A stretch of 64,000 nt of DNA from Psilocybe azurescens. Lineage: Eukaryota > Basidiomycota > Agaricomycetes > Agaricales > Agrocybaceae. The translations under genes were made by a program, and so were the position numbers. Below are positions 12,133 to 23,901 of the stretch, in pieces. The notes under the pieces were generated by a model that was given only the letters and a program-made list of their open reading frames with translations, was not told where the DNA came from and did no database searches. How positions within the stretch are numbered: position 1 is the first letter of the stretch; each line of letters opens with the position of its first letter. The stretch lies in assembly GCA_023853785.1 (NCBI GenBank), contig JAJIRX010000737.1, forward strand, positions 1 to 64,000. Direction: 5' to 3'.

Positions 12133-12831
12133 TCACAATTTCACGCCCTCAAGGATATACGCGAAAGGATCCGGATCCGCCGGGTTCGGCTTATATTCCG
12201 CGATTTCCTGCGCCATCACTCCAATCTCCTTTGCAAAATGAACCCTAGCAAACTCAGCAGCGAGGTCCAGCCCAGCCGTGATCCCAGCCGAGCTCCACAA
12301 CTTCCCGTCGACCGTGAACCGCTTATTCCCGACCCACTTGACCTTCTTGTAGTTATCGTTGTCCAGCAACCCCGCTGCAGCGAGGTCGCGCAACGCAAGC
12401 TTGTTGCTCGCCACCTCCCGTCCGTCGAGGATGCCGGTCGGCGCGACGAGGAGTGACGCGGTGCATATCATAAGCAGAGCAATGAGCTTTGGATCCTCCA
12501 GTCGCGTTTTGATGAACTCCGTGAATCCTTTCGGGATGCTGAGTATATCAGTCGGGCCTGGAATAAATACGCAGTCGAGAGGTGGACAGTCTGCGTATGT
12601 GCATGAGGGGAGCTGGAGGGGACCCGATGTGGCCTGCACGGGTGTGAGGTCGGACGAGATGTAGTGCCATTTCATGATGGGGGCCTTGTCGTATGTGGAT
12701 TTGGGAAGAGTTCTAAGAAGACTAGCTAGGGCCTTTGAGTGGTTGTTGAGGTAGTCGACGGGACCTGCTCCGTCGAGCCATTGGTATCCAGGGATGAGGA
12801 TGAGTCCGAGGTTGAGTACTTGTGCCGACAT
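12133..12831 (-). CDS. DJ-1/PfpI family protein
   Basis: A single uninterrupted exon of 232 codons. It starts MSAQVLNLGLILIPGYQWLD, with the LDGAGPVDYL segment typical of PfpI/isonitrile-hydratase-like proteins. The nucleophile-elbow region reads IALLMICTASLLVAPTGILD, placing the predicted reactive Cys in MIC-TAS. SAGITAGLDLAAEFA follows, where members of this branch have the SAGVTAG-D pattern. The length is normal for the family. Known members include isocyanide hydratases, amidases and redox-stress proteins; the substrate cannot be read from sequence. It is probably cytosolic, as no signal peptide is present. The gene is intact and is transcribed divergently from the COQ8 gene, with ~1.9 kb of non-coding sequence between. 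Confidence 0.88.
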   Translation of the reverse strand: MSAQVLNLGLILIPGYQWLDGAGPVDYLNNHSKALASLLRTLPKSTYDKAPIMKWHYISSDLTPVQATSGPLQLPSCTYADCPPLDCVFIPGPTDILSIPKGFTEFIKTRLEDPKLIALLMICTASLLVAPTGILDGREVASNKLALRDLAAAGLLDNDNYKKVKWVGNKRFTVDGKLWSSAGITAGLDLAAEFARVHFAKEIGVMAQEIAEYKPNPADPDPFAYILEGVKL

Positions 12832-14766
12832 TCTTTTATATCTTCTGTGTGTTGAGTTAGGCTGTTAAGCTTGTTATGAAGTGCTTTGATGAAACTTGTC
12901 TTTGGATTGGGAACTGGTGTGTTGTTTAAACCCCTTTCTTAGCCACGAGTAAACTCTATTCACGCTCTTGACATAGCTTCTGATGGCCTGCTGCGGCCTT
13001 CGGCCCTGCGTATTCACTTAGTTTGTGATCACTTATCAGATAATCTGTCATCATTTTCAATTTCAGAATACATCCAAGCGAGGCGTGTATATCAGATTCG
13101 GTTTTAGAAGATCTTATACCCGCGAAAATGACTCCTCTAGTTCCTCCTTCCCCATTATCGCAATGGAACTAATATTTATTGTATTTACTTGCTGAGATTT
13201 GCAACGAAAATCTCCTTTTGATCGTTTTTAATTACGTCTGCTTAGTGATCCTCCGAACTCCTTCTCGTAACAACATAATACAAAGTTTACCTTCGTCCAC
13301 CCCATTCGCCTCCATGCGGGAAAATTGGCAAGAGAAGTCTGAGGCCTTTGACCCTTTTGACATGGACGTAGTGGATTCACTACGGACCTACTTTCCACCG
13401 AGGGCGGAAGACAGCCACTGATTTGGGGTACACATACCCGGGTTACCGGACTTAAAACGATGTGTCTGGGACTTCGGGCTCTAAATCAAACATATTCCTG
13501 TGATACTTTTCAATCCAATGGTCAGAGTTTGTATTATTAGAGATGTAAGATATTCAAATAATTCTGTACGGCATGCTTTCCAAGGTGCGCGCCGTTCAAC
13601 TCAAGGATTAACTAAACTTCTTGGTAATTTACTCGGAAAACACAAGGAAACATGAATAGGATGCGTCATCTTACCTTCAAACGCTGTTCAGGACAAAGCG
13701 CCGCAGTCTAGGGTCCCATCAAATCGTTTGAAAGCAGCGCTCGGGGATCTCGGACTCTCAGGCGAAAAGGCAGACTGCTGCCAGCACTTTTCCTGGTCTC
13801 CCAGGAGCTTTAACACACCCGTAGGGGTCTGTAATTCGTGCTCCTTTAATGTCTATTTATAGACTATTCGGCGCTAAATGCATTCTTCCTGGGCGAAGTC
13901 ATTGAGGAAGACAATACTAAAGTTTTAATGACGAATATAGCGAGGATTTACAGATATACTTCCAATAGTAGCCTAATAATATCTCAATTTATTCTGAAAG
14001 TGGATTCAACACATGCAAGGTGTTTTTGGACAAGGTCCAATTCTGAAGCGATTTTATATGACCTATGTGATGTTGTGTATATTTTTTCAGAATAGAGATC
14101 ATGAGTAGACAGTGAGAGATTTGGTGTAATAATGAGATGAAATATAACACGTACTCATATAGCTGAGTTTTTTTATCAAAGCTTTATCTGACACAATTTT
14201 TCGAGTTTGAAGCTTTCGCCAAGTTTCCGCCGCAAGTATCAGTGTGCCCGACAAGTGCCCGACTTTCTTAAGAATAATCTAAAATCTATTCTCGTTTTTG
14301 ATGAATATTAGGGTACTTTAACACACTAGTGTTACTTTTTTCTCTTCATAAAAGAATATTTTATTGTAGTATTTGACTTCCATAGATCGCGGAAGGAAAT
14401 TGTCTACCTCAGGTATGTCTACCACAGGTGAAGAGCTCGTGATCATTTTGTTGTTTCAATTTTTTCAATCTAGGTCTTGGAGAGTGGGAGGGGATTCTTG
14501 ACTACTCTGCTAATTTTTAAATCTTCTTTGTATCTTCGACGAACTCAAAGGTGCCAGGGCATCGTACCTGAATAGAAGGGCGTTGGTTGGGCGTTGGATA
14601 GGGGATATTATCTTTGCGGGCCGTTGGCAAATAAAAGCTGTCATGGCTCGGCAATCGGCAATTTACTGTCGCTCGCGGCCCCTCATACCCAAATCAACAC
14701 AAGAGTTCGAAAAATCATAGTACGTGGGGTACGAATAAGGCCCACTGCCCAGGATTGCTCGCCTTC
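12832..14766. other. Long intergenic region between DJ-1 and COQ8 genes
   Basis: AT-rich with no supported gene. Frames such as 13179-13421 have no domain and poor coding character. Confidence 0.45.
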
Positions 14767-17203
14767 ATGCCACCGAGCCCTGCATATAACTGGTTCTGCG
14801 TTCTGGCATCAACCGCGGAAATTTTGTCGAGTGCAGCGCGATACAGAGCGGCGCAGCTGAATCCGAACTACCTTGCGACTTCCTATGCCAACCCTAGGAA
14901 ACGGAGAACGGAAGATACGGAAAAACAGAAACAGCAGGATAGTCAGACGCCAGTCGAAAAATACCTACGCCGAATCATGCATTTCAAGAGACAGTAGTCG
15001 AAGACATCGAACCCACCGTCGCGCCCGCACCTGTGATTGAACGTGTCGTCGTCGTACAGGAGATCCAGCTACCAATGGAGGATACTCGATCACCTTCAGT
15101 GCAGCCTCTGCCCGTCGCCGACGAGTCGGTTCTGGATAGAGTCACTCTGAGAGTAGAAGAAGAGGTCGTCAAAGAGCCTGTTGTACAAAAGCCGGTACTT
15201 TGTTATGCTTCACTCGTGCCATTGTACATCTCTAATCTTCTGACTTCCTTCTTTTAGCTCCCCTCCAGCTGCCGATCTGACGCCCTATCCGCTACCAGTA
15301 TCGCGTAACTTGCAGTCTTCCAAGGTACCTTCGTCTAGAATAGGGAGACTGTTCCATTACGGAGGTACGCGTGCTTAATAAACCGACCTCGTTGAAAGTC
15401 CGATGAGTATGGTTTGAATAGGACTAGCAGCGTCTCTGGGCTATGGAGCGGCATCCGAAGTGCTTCGCAGAACTGGCTCAGGATCTTCAAGCGAATCCTC
15501 TGTGATGATGACAGAAGCCAACATCAAACGACTCGTTTCAAAATTATCCCAGATGAGGGGAGCTGCGTTGAAGCTCGGGCAGTTCATGAGTATCCAAGGT
15601 ACGTGCTGACCTTCTTGGTTTCCATGATCGATTTGATCAACACATTGCTTTCAGATACCCACATTCTGCCACCCGAAATCGACAAAATTTTCCGCAGAGT
15701 GCAGGACAGCGCACACTACATGCCCGACTGGCAAATGGAGGTACATCTCTCCCTTCTTGCCCCTCCTTCCTATTTTCCTCCATCAAATAAGACCACTCAA
15801 CTGCTTCCTAGCAAGTCATGACCCAATCTCTCGGACCCTCCTGGACAGACAACTTTGTCAGCTTCGACCGGATACCCTTCGCTGCGGCCTCAATTGGACA
15901 GGTGCATACCGCCGTGCTGGCAGCTGCCGCGTCTCCTACTGGGAAGGAGGAAAGAGTCGCGGTGAAGATCCAGTTCCCTAACATTGCCAACTCGATAGAG
16001 AGTGATCTCGGATACATCAAGATGCTGCTAACTGCGGGAAGATTGTTGCCCAAGGGTCTGTTCTTGGATAAGACAATCCAGGTATGCGACAGTTGTATTC
16101 GGCGTCCAGAAAAACTGGTGTTGACTAATGTTTTTCTTGTCTTCTGTATTTTGATAGGTTATGAAAGGAGAACTGGCTGATGAATGTGACTACGTCCGCG
16201 AGGCGTCATTCCTTAAGATATTTGGATCTCCTGAATGTCTAGGCAACGACCCCCGCTTCAAAGTCCCATGGGTATGGGAAGGCAGCACCTCCACAGTGCT
16301 GGTCATGGAAAGAGTAGATGGAGTGAGCGTCGGCGAAGCAAACGCACAGAATCTCACTCAGCAGGACAGAAACGATGTAAGTCGTTGAACCACTTTCTTG
16401 CCATTTGCAACAACGAATGATTTTTGTTTTCGACAGATATCCGCTTGGATCATCGAACTGTGTCTTAAAGAGCTTTTCGAATTTCGGGCGATGCAGACCG
16501 ACCCTAACTGGACCAATTTCCTCTGGAACACACGTACTCGACAGGTCCGTTTTGCTCGTTTCTACACTTCCTGTCCGTTATTAATTTTTATCAACTACCA
16601 TTCTCGCAGGTCGAATTGGTGGATTTCGGAGCCACGAGGACATACTCCAAAGAATTCATGGACAGCTGGCTAGCCCTTCTTCAAGCCGCCGCTGTGGGAG
16701 ACCGAGAGGCATGCATCGAATGGAGTCTGAAAGTGGGTTATCTAACAGGACAAGAAAACGAGGTTCGTTCGTTCTTTCTTCCCTTGTCCATGTCTTATCT
16801 GCATCTGTTCGTCTACAATTGGCTAAATCTACCTCTAAAAAACACAACAGTTGATGCTTGACGCACACGTAAATTCGATGACGCTGCTTGCCACTCCTTT
16901 CAAGAGCGAGACGCAGCAGCCGTTCTCGTTTGGACAGGGCTCGCAGTGGGCAGACATCACCGCCGCTATCCGCGCGCAGATCCCTGTTATGCTGAACCAC
17001 CGCCTCACGCCTCCGCCGAAGGAAACGTACAGTCTCAACCGGTAAGAGAATCGTCTTCCTTCCTATCTACGCCAGTCTAACGTTCTGTCTCTGCGTTGTA
17101 TAGAAAATTAAGTGGCTCTTTCCTGCTTGCTTCCCGTCTTGGTGCGGAAGTAGATACGAAAGCTATCTGGGACAACGTGGTCGGAAAATACAGATTTGGC
17201 TGA
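14767..17203 (+). CDS. COQ8: COQ8/ABC1-ADCK atypical kinase-like ATPase (ubiquinone biosynthesis)
   Basis: Spliced exons give the full UbiB/ADCK signature. The KxGQ motif reads AALKLGQFMSIQ, the Ala-rich loop AAASIGQVH and the nucleotide lysine VAVKIQFPN. The catalytic loop is DPNWTNFLWN and the metal motif LVDFGATRTYS. The C-terminus ends DNVVGKYRFG. COQ8 acts in mitochondria as an ATPase supporting the coenzyme Q biosynthetic complex. Introns are 50-70 nt. Two suspected frame errors sit in homopolymers. At 14957-14961 (five A, six expected) restoring one A joins TPVEK to IPTPNHAFQETVVED. At 15260-15263 (CCCC, three expected) the splice into PPAADLTPYPL is out of phase. The conserved catalytic core downstream is clean, which argues for sequence error rather than loss of this essential gene. 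ATG 14767 opens the usual MPPSPAYN-type start. Confidence 0.88.
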
Positions 17204-17538
17204 CGACGGTGTCCTCTGACGTAGATCTTGCATTATCTCTATCTTTATTTGTCGCATATACGTAGTTGCATATCCACCACTCCACCACTTGTCCATTCAG
17301 CCTTGTTTGCATGCGGCTCAAAACTCATCAAAAATTCATGCATTGTGGTGGGCTTGGCGTTGAAGCCAAATGACTCTAGATTATTCAAAAATAAAGCATC
17401 TAAAGTTGTAGTGGTGGTACTCTATTAACTGATGAAGTTGTAAGGGATCCATGGGATGATATGGTCGTAAATGTCATGATATATGATGTGGGGTTCGCTG
17501 CTGGCTAGCTGTGAAGCTATTGAGTTGAATTGACTCGT
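17204..17538. other. Convergent 3' intergenic region
   Basis: The short tail-to-tail region between COQ8 (+) and the methyltransferase (-). Nothing else is visible. Confidence 0.4.
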
Positions 17539-18575
17539 TTAGAGAGCCTTGGCCTTGGCCTTTTCAGCGCGTCTGCTGTAGATCATGTCCGTGAAGGGAC
17601 TAAATGCACGTCAGAAGTGGTTCGCGCAAGTACAACATAACAGAGCTCTCACCCTTCGAAGCGCAGGGCAATCACATAGAGAACGTAGACGTAGAGGGTG
17701 ACAATAAGTCCAGCGGGTCTTTCGTACCTATTAGCCCCAACGAATCAAATAATCAGTAAAGTGATTGGTAAAAGAAAAAAACACGTGTTAACGGCATGCC
17801 GCCAAGTGTATGGAAAAGATGAAAGACCTAAAACTCACCAGAGAGCGGTAGCGGCGAAGCACATAGTGCTGCCAACGTACATTGGGTCTCGGAGGACATT
17901 GAAAGGGAATCTGGGTAGACATTATGAACGAACGCTCCGAGGGTGGTATGATTCGGATAGAGACGCACCCTTCGACTCTGTGGTCCATTAAAATGCCGAA
18001 GTAATCTCCAAGGAAGGTGCCAGTGATACCCAAAGCCCACGTCGAGGAGACAACAAAGAGTTGGCCGAGGGTGAAGAGGATAACTGGGACGATGGTCGCG
18101 TATTCTTTGGGAAGAATGGCCTGCTGGGGTTGTTCCAGCAGTGCTTTGCGGTACCTGCAATGCATAATCATAATCAGCACCGTGTGTTAGATGTACCGAC
18201 ACGAGGAAAGTACGCACAGACTATCTCTGAGCATCCCGAAAGAAAAGATCGAAAGCGCTAGGAAATAGCATCCATATCGCGCGTTTCCTCCAAAAATACG
18301 CGTAATGGTTTTATTCCTATACTCTATACAGTCAAAGTTAGCATGAATCATCCACACACGCGAAATCATCATCTCAAACATGATATCCTGCATCCACAAC
18401 TCCACACGTCTAAAAACACATCGTGAAATCATGCCAACGCACCATTTCGAGCAACAATGTTCCATGCTGTTGGATTGAAAGTGATGGCCAGCAGTGAGAT
18501 GAGCAAAGAAGTCTTGCTGACGTCTACCAGTGAGTGAAACTGGGTAAGTAATGCCTCGACAGTCTTGGAATCCAT
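17539..18575 (-). CDS. OPI3: Phosphatidyl-N-methylethanolamine N-methyltransferase (OPI3-type)
   Basis: Six exons (18575-18443, 18323-18218, 18154-17969, 17910-17839, 17727-17653, 17599-17539) join to a 210-residue protein, the usual length of fungal Opi3. The start MDSKTVEALLTQFHSLVDVS leads into hydrophobic helices: LLISLLAITFNPTAWNIVAR, GGNARYGCYFLALSIFSFGM and VPVILFTLGQLFVVSSTWAL. The conserved methyl-donor region GFPFNVLRDPMYVGSTMCF and the C-terminal RFEGPFTDMIYSRRAEK are both present. It catalyses the last two methylations from phosphatidyl-monomethylethanolamine to phosphatidylcholine in the ER membrane, using S-adenosylmethionine. All splice phases fit and no frame break was found. 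Confidence 0.92.
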
Positions 18576-18910
18576 TTTTCGATACGACAACGACGTTAAT
18601 AGTTGAGATACACAAAAAACGCGTAACCGCGAACTCCGGACCAGAAGACATGTATCGCTTACGTAAGACCGGGAACTCCACCCCTAAATTAGCTCCCAAG
18701 TACCCTGGAGCAATGCGTGGGTCTTGACTCAGGCGCCGGGCAATCGTGTACAGAGATAAATAACGTATATAGTCGTGAATAATATGTTTACAAAACTAGG
18801 CAGCTAGTATCAAAAGCAGAGTGAGTAGTAAGAAGTGAAAAAAAGGTTTCAAAAAACCCGATCCAGTGTCCATCCTCCGAAAGCGATGCAATCATCACAA
18901 GCAAACGGAT
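18576..18910. other. Intergenic region
   Basis: Promoter side of the methyltransferase gene and 3' side of the E2 gene. No further feature seen. Confidence 0.35.
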
Positions 18911-20088
18911 CTACAACCTCTTCAGCGCCTTCTTCCTCTTCTCCGCCCCCGTCGCAGCTGAGTTGGTGGCAGCTCTCTTGACGGCTTTGGTGCCTGTTAT
19001 ACCACCCATTCCGGCCGTCGACGCCATGCCCATGCCAACACCCATTCCAGGCTTTCCGCCATTGCCCACATTCGCATCCGCGGTGCCCAAAGGCGACGGT
19101 GACGGATGGCGCTCTTTCAAGTCCTTTTGGGGTCCGAGACTTAATCCGCCTTCTTTCTCCGAAGACAAAGACGATTTTAGAGATATTTGAGGAGCGGGTG
19201 AAGCAGCCTTGCGAGTGATTATTGGAACGGAAAAGGCTGTCGATGAGGCGGTGGCGGAGTGAGCCTTTGTAGGTGAAACGGTAGCGGAAATCGACGCAGA
19301 AGGAGAGGTGACGATCTTAGAGGTCGAAGCTACTGGGGGTGTGGTGGTAACCGTAGTCGATGCATCTGTAGTGGACGAAGCGGAAGGGGTTTCAGTCTCA
19401 GTGGCCGAGGGTTTGTTGAATTCGGCTGGTTTCACGCGGGGAGTGGCATGGACGCTGGTGATAAGCTTGGCTCTACTGCAGTAACTCGAGTAGTCCTCTA
19501 GCAAAAGTTTCCCGGCTTCTTCATCCAAAGCCGACTCGGGATTGGGGTAAATGAGAAGACATTTGACAGTAACAAGGATATGACCAATGCCATAAGTCGA
19601 CTTCCAATCTTTCTTCAGCGTGTTCACACAAATTTCGCCGGTTGGTCCAACATTGGGGTGAAAGATCTTAGTGGCGAACCAACCTGTGAAGGAACGTTTG
19701 TTCAGCATTAACTGTACATTTGAAGGTAAGAAATAGGTCGCGAACACTTTGGAGGAGCAGCAGGAAACTCTTCCGTGAACTTGAATTTGACCCTGAAATA
19801 ACCTCCCGCGTATGGGGTGCCCTCTAATGACAATTTAACAACGCGACGGGAGCTCCAATGAGACTTCGCCGACAACACGAAAAGAGAACACGTACCAGGT
19901 CCTTCAATAATCCCGGTAACATCCAGCATATCCTCCTCGTTTTCCTGGATACGAATGCCTTCTGGTGGACTGCTTTCAAGCTCACTCAGCTCGCGCATGA
20001 CGCGGCGAACAACGGCAGGTGAAATAGACTGAGACATCAATATTAGTAGGGATTCCTTTGAGTTGCAGTGACTACTAGGACTCACCAT
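18911..20088 (-). CDS. Ubiquitin-conjugating enzyme E2, UBE2S-like
   Basis: The UBC fold is clear. [20 protein letters not shown] is helix 1, [20 protein letters not shown] follows, and then [15 protein letters not shown] with the HPN motif. The catalytic Cys lies in [20 protein letters not shown], and [20 protein letters not shown] completes the core. A ~170-residue Ser/Thr/Ala-rich tail ends in basic [12 protein letters not shown]2S elongates Lys11 ubiquitin chains for the anaphase-promoting complex, and its C-terminal Leu-Arg-Arg-Leu tail docks on the complex; LKRL here is a near match. Exons are 20037 (or 20088)-19896, 19823-19746 and 19683-18911. The start is ambiguous: either ATG 20037, or ATG 20088 spliced through a 57-nt intron with a CTAAT branch site. 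One donor is the rarer GTTCGC. The gene is intact. Confidence 0.88.
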
Positions 20089-20604
20089 GATAAAAGGGAA
20101 TATAAAATATACAAGATTGAGAAAGGAGTCAAGAGTTTTAAGGTTGCACGCAACACTTTTGGTTCAAGCGAAGGTTCGACTTGAGTGAGAGACGTGAATC
20201 TAGCGGAGTTCAAATATGAATCGCGATCAAGTTGAACCGACATCTTGTGACAACCAGCACGTGCTTGGCTTCTTCCCACTGTCAAGCGGGGACAAATAGA
20301 ACGTCCCTTTTCATCATCTCCTCGAGTTTCTCCTAAATGTTTGAGGCGGTCTCGACTCTCAAAGCGATTCCACAGCATCAGGAGAAGCCAATAGATATTA
20401 CTTGTCGAATGCAGGCTGTAGGGGTTCTTTCAAGAGACTGCTTACGGGGACTGGTCGTTCATAATTCAATACGTTACAACGCGTTCATGTTTCAAGACAA
20501 CGAAGGACAGCATGCAATTAGAATTAGAAGCCTCTCCAACTGACCAAACGCGTTGTAAAATCACATATACAGTCAGATCTTTCTACTGTGTATTACATTG
20601 GCCT
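20089..20604. other. Intergenic region
   Basis: E2 promoter and 3' flank of Gal80-like copy C. No supported gene. Confidence 0.35.
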
Positions 20605-21909
20605 TCAGAAAGTAACCCGTCTGCCTTCTTTAGCACTTAGCTCGATGGCATCTATAAGTCGGCGGTGCTTGACAGCGTCGTCGATCGTCGCGTAGATGCC
20701 TTTACCGTCGGCGAACTCCTTCCAAGCGGCGCCGACTGACACAACAACATTTCCAGGAGTCTCAAACTCCACCTTTTTGCCGTTGAGGTAAAGGTTGGGT
20801 TCAAAAATGCTGGGCAACGCGCCCAGTAGGTGGTCCGACTCCAACCTGATAGTGCCTTCCTCGCCATCAATCTCCCAGACGAATTGGTGTCGGCCTTCCT
20901 TTAAGGCGTATCCTGTTCGCCAGAATATGTTGGCTAGGATTCCGGTCTTGAGGAATCCTGTAATGGCAAAGTGATCGTTACATTGGGCTTCGAATGTCTT
21001 TCCCGTCGGTTTGCCGTCGTCAGTGACAATCGTTACAGTGGGATAGAACTTTGCCTCTGTTGCCGTCAAGCTAGCGAACTCTCCGAGAACATGTGTTAGG
21101 GTATCCAGTTGGTGGCCGACAGCGACGGTGAGTATATTGACCCCTTATACGTTGATATCAGTAAACTGAACTTTATTCTTATCGAGATAGCGCTCACCGT
21201 TTTTCTTCTCCAAAATGTATGTATTGTTCTCCCTTGCTATATGGGGCATGGTTGTTGGCATCTCTTGGTACATGGGCAAGCTGCAAAAGGAGTTAATCAG
21301 TTATTTGTTGAGCGCCAATACTTGAGGCCGGGACTTACGACATTGGTAGACCTGACGGTTCCTATTACGCCGGAGGCTATCAATTCCTTGACCTAGAGAA
21401 GATGAGGCTCTACGTGAGCTTTATAGGTTCTATGAATGGACGTCCGCAAATCGCCTTCTCACCTTGTCAATAACGACGGCGTGCCGTCCTTGCAGTCCAA
21501 CAAGAGACCGGACGCCTTGTTTACGAGCTGCTTCCGCAATCTCCTCAGTCTCCTTCGTCGAGCTACCAGCTGGCCACTCGATAAAGAAGTCCTTTTTCGC
21601 CTCGATCACTTTTAGGGCAATGTCCCTATGATAAGGCGCTTTCACAGCGATAGCTACCAAGTCGACGTCGGGATCCGAGGCGATCTTGGAGACATCGCCA
21701 AAGTACGCCTTGAGAGGATGACCAGTCGCTGGAGTGTATTTCTCGACCGATGCCTTGACCGATGCCTCAGAGGTCGTGGATATAGCTACAAGATCAAATT
21801 TTTCTCGAAGAGAAGGCTGGAGAAGCCCTGGAGCCAAGGCTTCCGATGCCCATCCTGCAGTGGAAGACAGACCGACGAAGCCGACTTTGATGGGAGAAGA
21901 GGATGCCAT
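20605..21909 (-). CDS. Gal80-like Gfo/Idh/MocA oxidoreductase, copy C
   Basis: Four exons (21909-21463, 21392-21339, 21280-21198, 21143-20605). Exon 1 is clean: IKVGFVGLSSTAGWA, VDLVAIAVKAPYHRDIALKV, FFIEWPAGSSTKETEEIAEA and GLQGRHAVVIDKV. The last exon carries VNILTVAVGHQLDTLTHVLG, DHFAITGFLKTGILANIFWR, LYLNGKKVEFETPGN and HRRLIDAIELSAKEGRRVTF. Exon 3 is 83 nt where copy B has 82. The frame switches after HAPYSK because 21231-21233 has three C (two expected), so one suspected extra base remains. This is the least damaged copy and probably the functional one. Family proteins bind NAD(P); in yeast Gal80 the fold is a transcriptional regulator, and here EWPAG in place of EKP argues against classic dehydrogenase catalysis. 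Confidence 0.82.
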
Positions 21910-23118
21910 TGTTGCGAACAGTTGCGAAGTTGGACGAAGTGATATTCGAAAGTTGATATGCAGAGAACTTAAAGAAGCGGATTGGTATGTCGATGACGAC
22001 TGTCTATCGCGATCCTTTTATATGTTTCGTCAAAGCTTTTGCCTGCAGCCTAGAGAGACGAATAAGGCATAGATTGGGACCAATTCGTGCCTAGGGATGA
22101 TTAAGTTGGTTTTTCTAAGCCTGAATCACCGAGAGGATTTTCAATCTGGCAGCCTGAGCACAATAATGAGTATGACTAATGGTCAATATACATGTATTGA
22201 TGGAAGCGCTCGCCAAAGGTAGCATATTTGCATAAATTTCCACGCCCAGGAACTCGAAGGCATTGAACAAGGCCTGGGAGCCTGGGCTAGCTGGATTTGA
22301 ATCGGTGCTCATGCACATGGCGTCAACATTGCGTTAACCTGCCAGTTCAAGGAAAAGAGCGAGTTGAACCAAGCAAAGACAAACTTCTACTCTTCTCGAA
22401 CGTCGATCATATGGATTCGCCGCCAATCTTTTCTTAATCTTTTCTCTTATCCTTTTATTACTGAAGAAAATTTTTACTAGCAGCTATTGAATTGCAGATC
22501 AAGACCAAACCCTTCAAGCGTTAGGGGTGGTATTCACCAAGTTCAGTTGCCTACACGGTATGATGCCCTCACTCAACCATATATTCACCCAGACATGGCG
22601 CCCGACCATCTAAAAAGGCTACATTACTCAGTCGTCTTTCCTGGACTAAGTATGAAAGGTTTTTACTTCGATCCGTCTATCATACGTATGCAAGGCGATA
22701 TCTTCCTCTGATTTCCTTACTGCGCAGCTGAATATTGCGCTCTGGGTATTTTCATAGTGTAGCTCCCTGTCCTTCGTTACCTCGAGATCGATGATGATGC
22801 CTTAGGAAAGAGATCTAACTCTTGGGCATCTCATTGGCAAGAGACCTGAGACTGTCGCTATCTACCCTTCAAAGTTCATGTATTTGTTCAAGATGTGCTC
22901 ACCTTTCCATGATAACATTGTCATTTCGATCAATTTAAGGCTGTAATCTTCTTGTTGCGTCTGCTCTTCTTCCCGATAAGGACCAGGGCGGTTAAACATA
23001 CAGATTTATTTGCGAAGAGCAGCCGAATGTATTCATCGAGCATCAACCAGTGAACCTATGGGACGCATAGTGTAAATCCATACAGTAATGGAAAGATCAG
23101 CCTCCCTCTGCGTATCCA
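21910..23118. other. Intergenic region between Gal80-like copies C and D
   Basis: No supported gene. The frame at 22487-22711 has no recognised domain. Confidence 0.35.
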
Positions 23119-23535
23119 TTATAGTGTCACTCGTCTCCCCTCTTTGGCGCTCAACTCGACGGAATCTAGAAGTCGATGATGTTTTATTGCGTCTTCTGAT
23201 TGTTACGTAGATGCCTGAAGAACGATCTGCGAACGCCTTCCAAGCTCCAGCACAATTAACGACTACACCACCGGGATTTTCTTGCTCGATCCTTTTGCCA
23301 TTGAGGTAGAGTTCGGGCTCTACAATGCCTGGGAATGGGCCGAGTAATTTGCCATGGCTCGACTGTAGCCTGATAATGCTTTCTTCGCTACCAATTTCCA
23401 GACTAAACTAAATCTTCCTTCGCGTGCGGCGTACCCAGCCCGCCAAAGTACGTTGGCCAGGACACCGGTCTTGAGGAATCCTGTGATGGAGAAAATGATC
23501 AGGATTTGGGGCTTCGAATGATAAGGTCAAATGTA
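23119..23535 (-). pseudogene. Gal80-like oxidoreductase, 3' fragment (copy D)
   Basis: Only the C-terminal half is present: TGFLKTGVLANVLWRAGYAA, ESIIRLQSSHGKLLGPFPGI, EPELYLNGKRIEQENPGG and HHRLLDSVELSAKEGRRVT before a TAA at 23119-23121. It has at least two frame breaks, one after the region equivalent to WEIDGEEG and one in the VTIEDAIKHH segment. The N-terminal Rossmann domain is absent. It sits 1.2 kb upstream of copy C on the same strand, which suggests an old tandem duplicate now decayed. Confidence 0.75.
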
Positions 23536-23901
23536 TTTCGAAATTCACGTCTTCGGGACGTTTGTAACCCACGGGGAGCAGTAGTACCTGGAGTACGACA
23601 TTATGTTACTTGCCGTTCAAGTTGTAGGGAGGAAAAAAGCCTCTGTTGGTATTGGAAGCACTCCCAGGGCGATTAATTGATGAGTGTAAAGTGCCGTCGA
23701 CTTGACTATTCAGGCACAAATGTAGATTTGCCGAGCTCTAACAGACCATACAAATATATTCATCGGGGTATGCTAATACATACGAATACTGCTAGGTTGA
23801 TGTAAGTGCCATTATTCCCTCGATTGATTCGCGTAGTGTGCCCTTTGGCTGAAAGTTTCCCCAAGGGTATGTTGCAGATCGGATATGGTCGCAAGTGCAA
23901 C

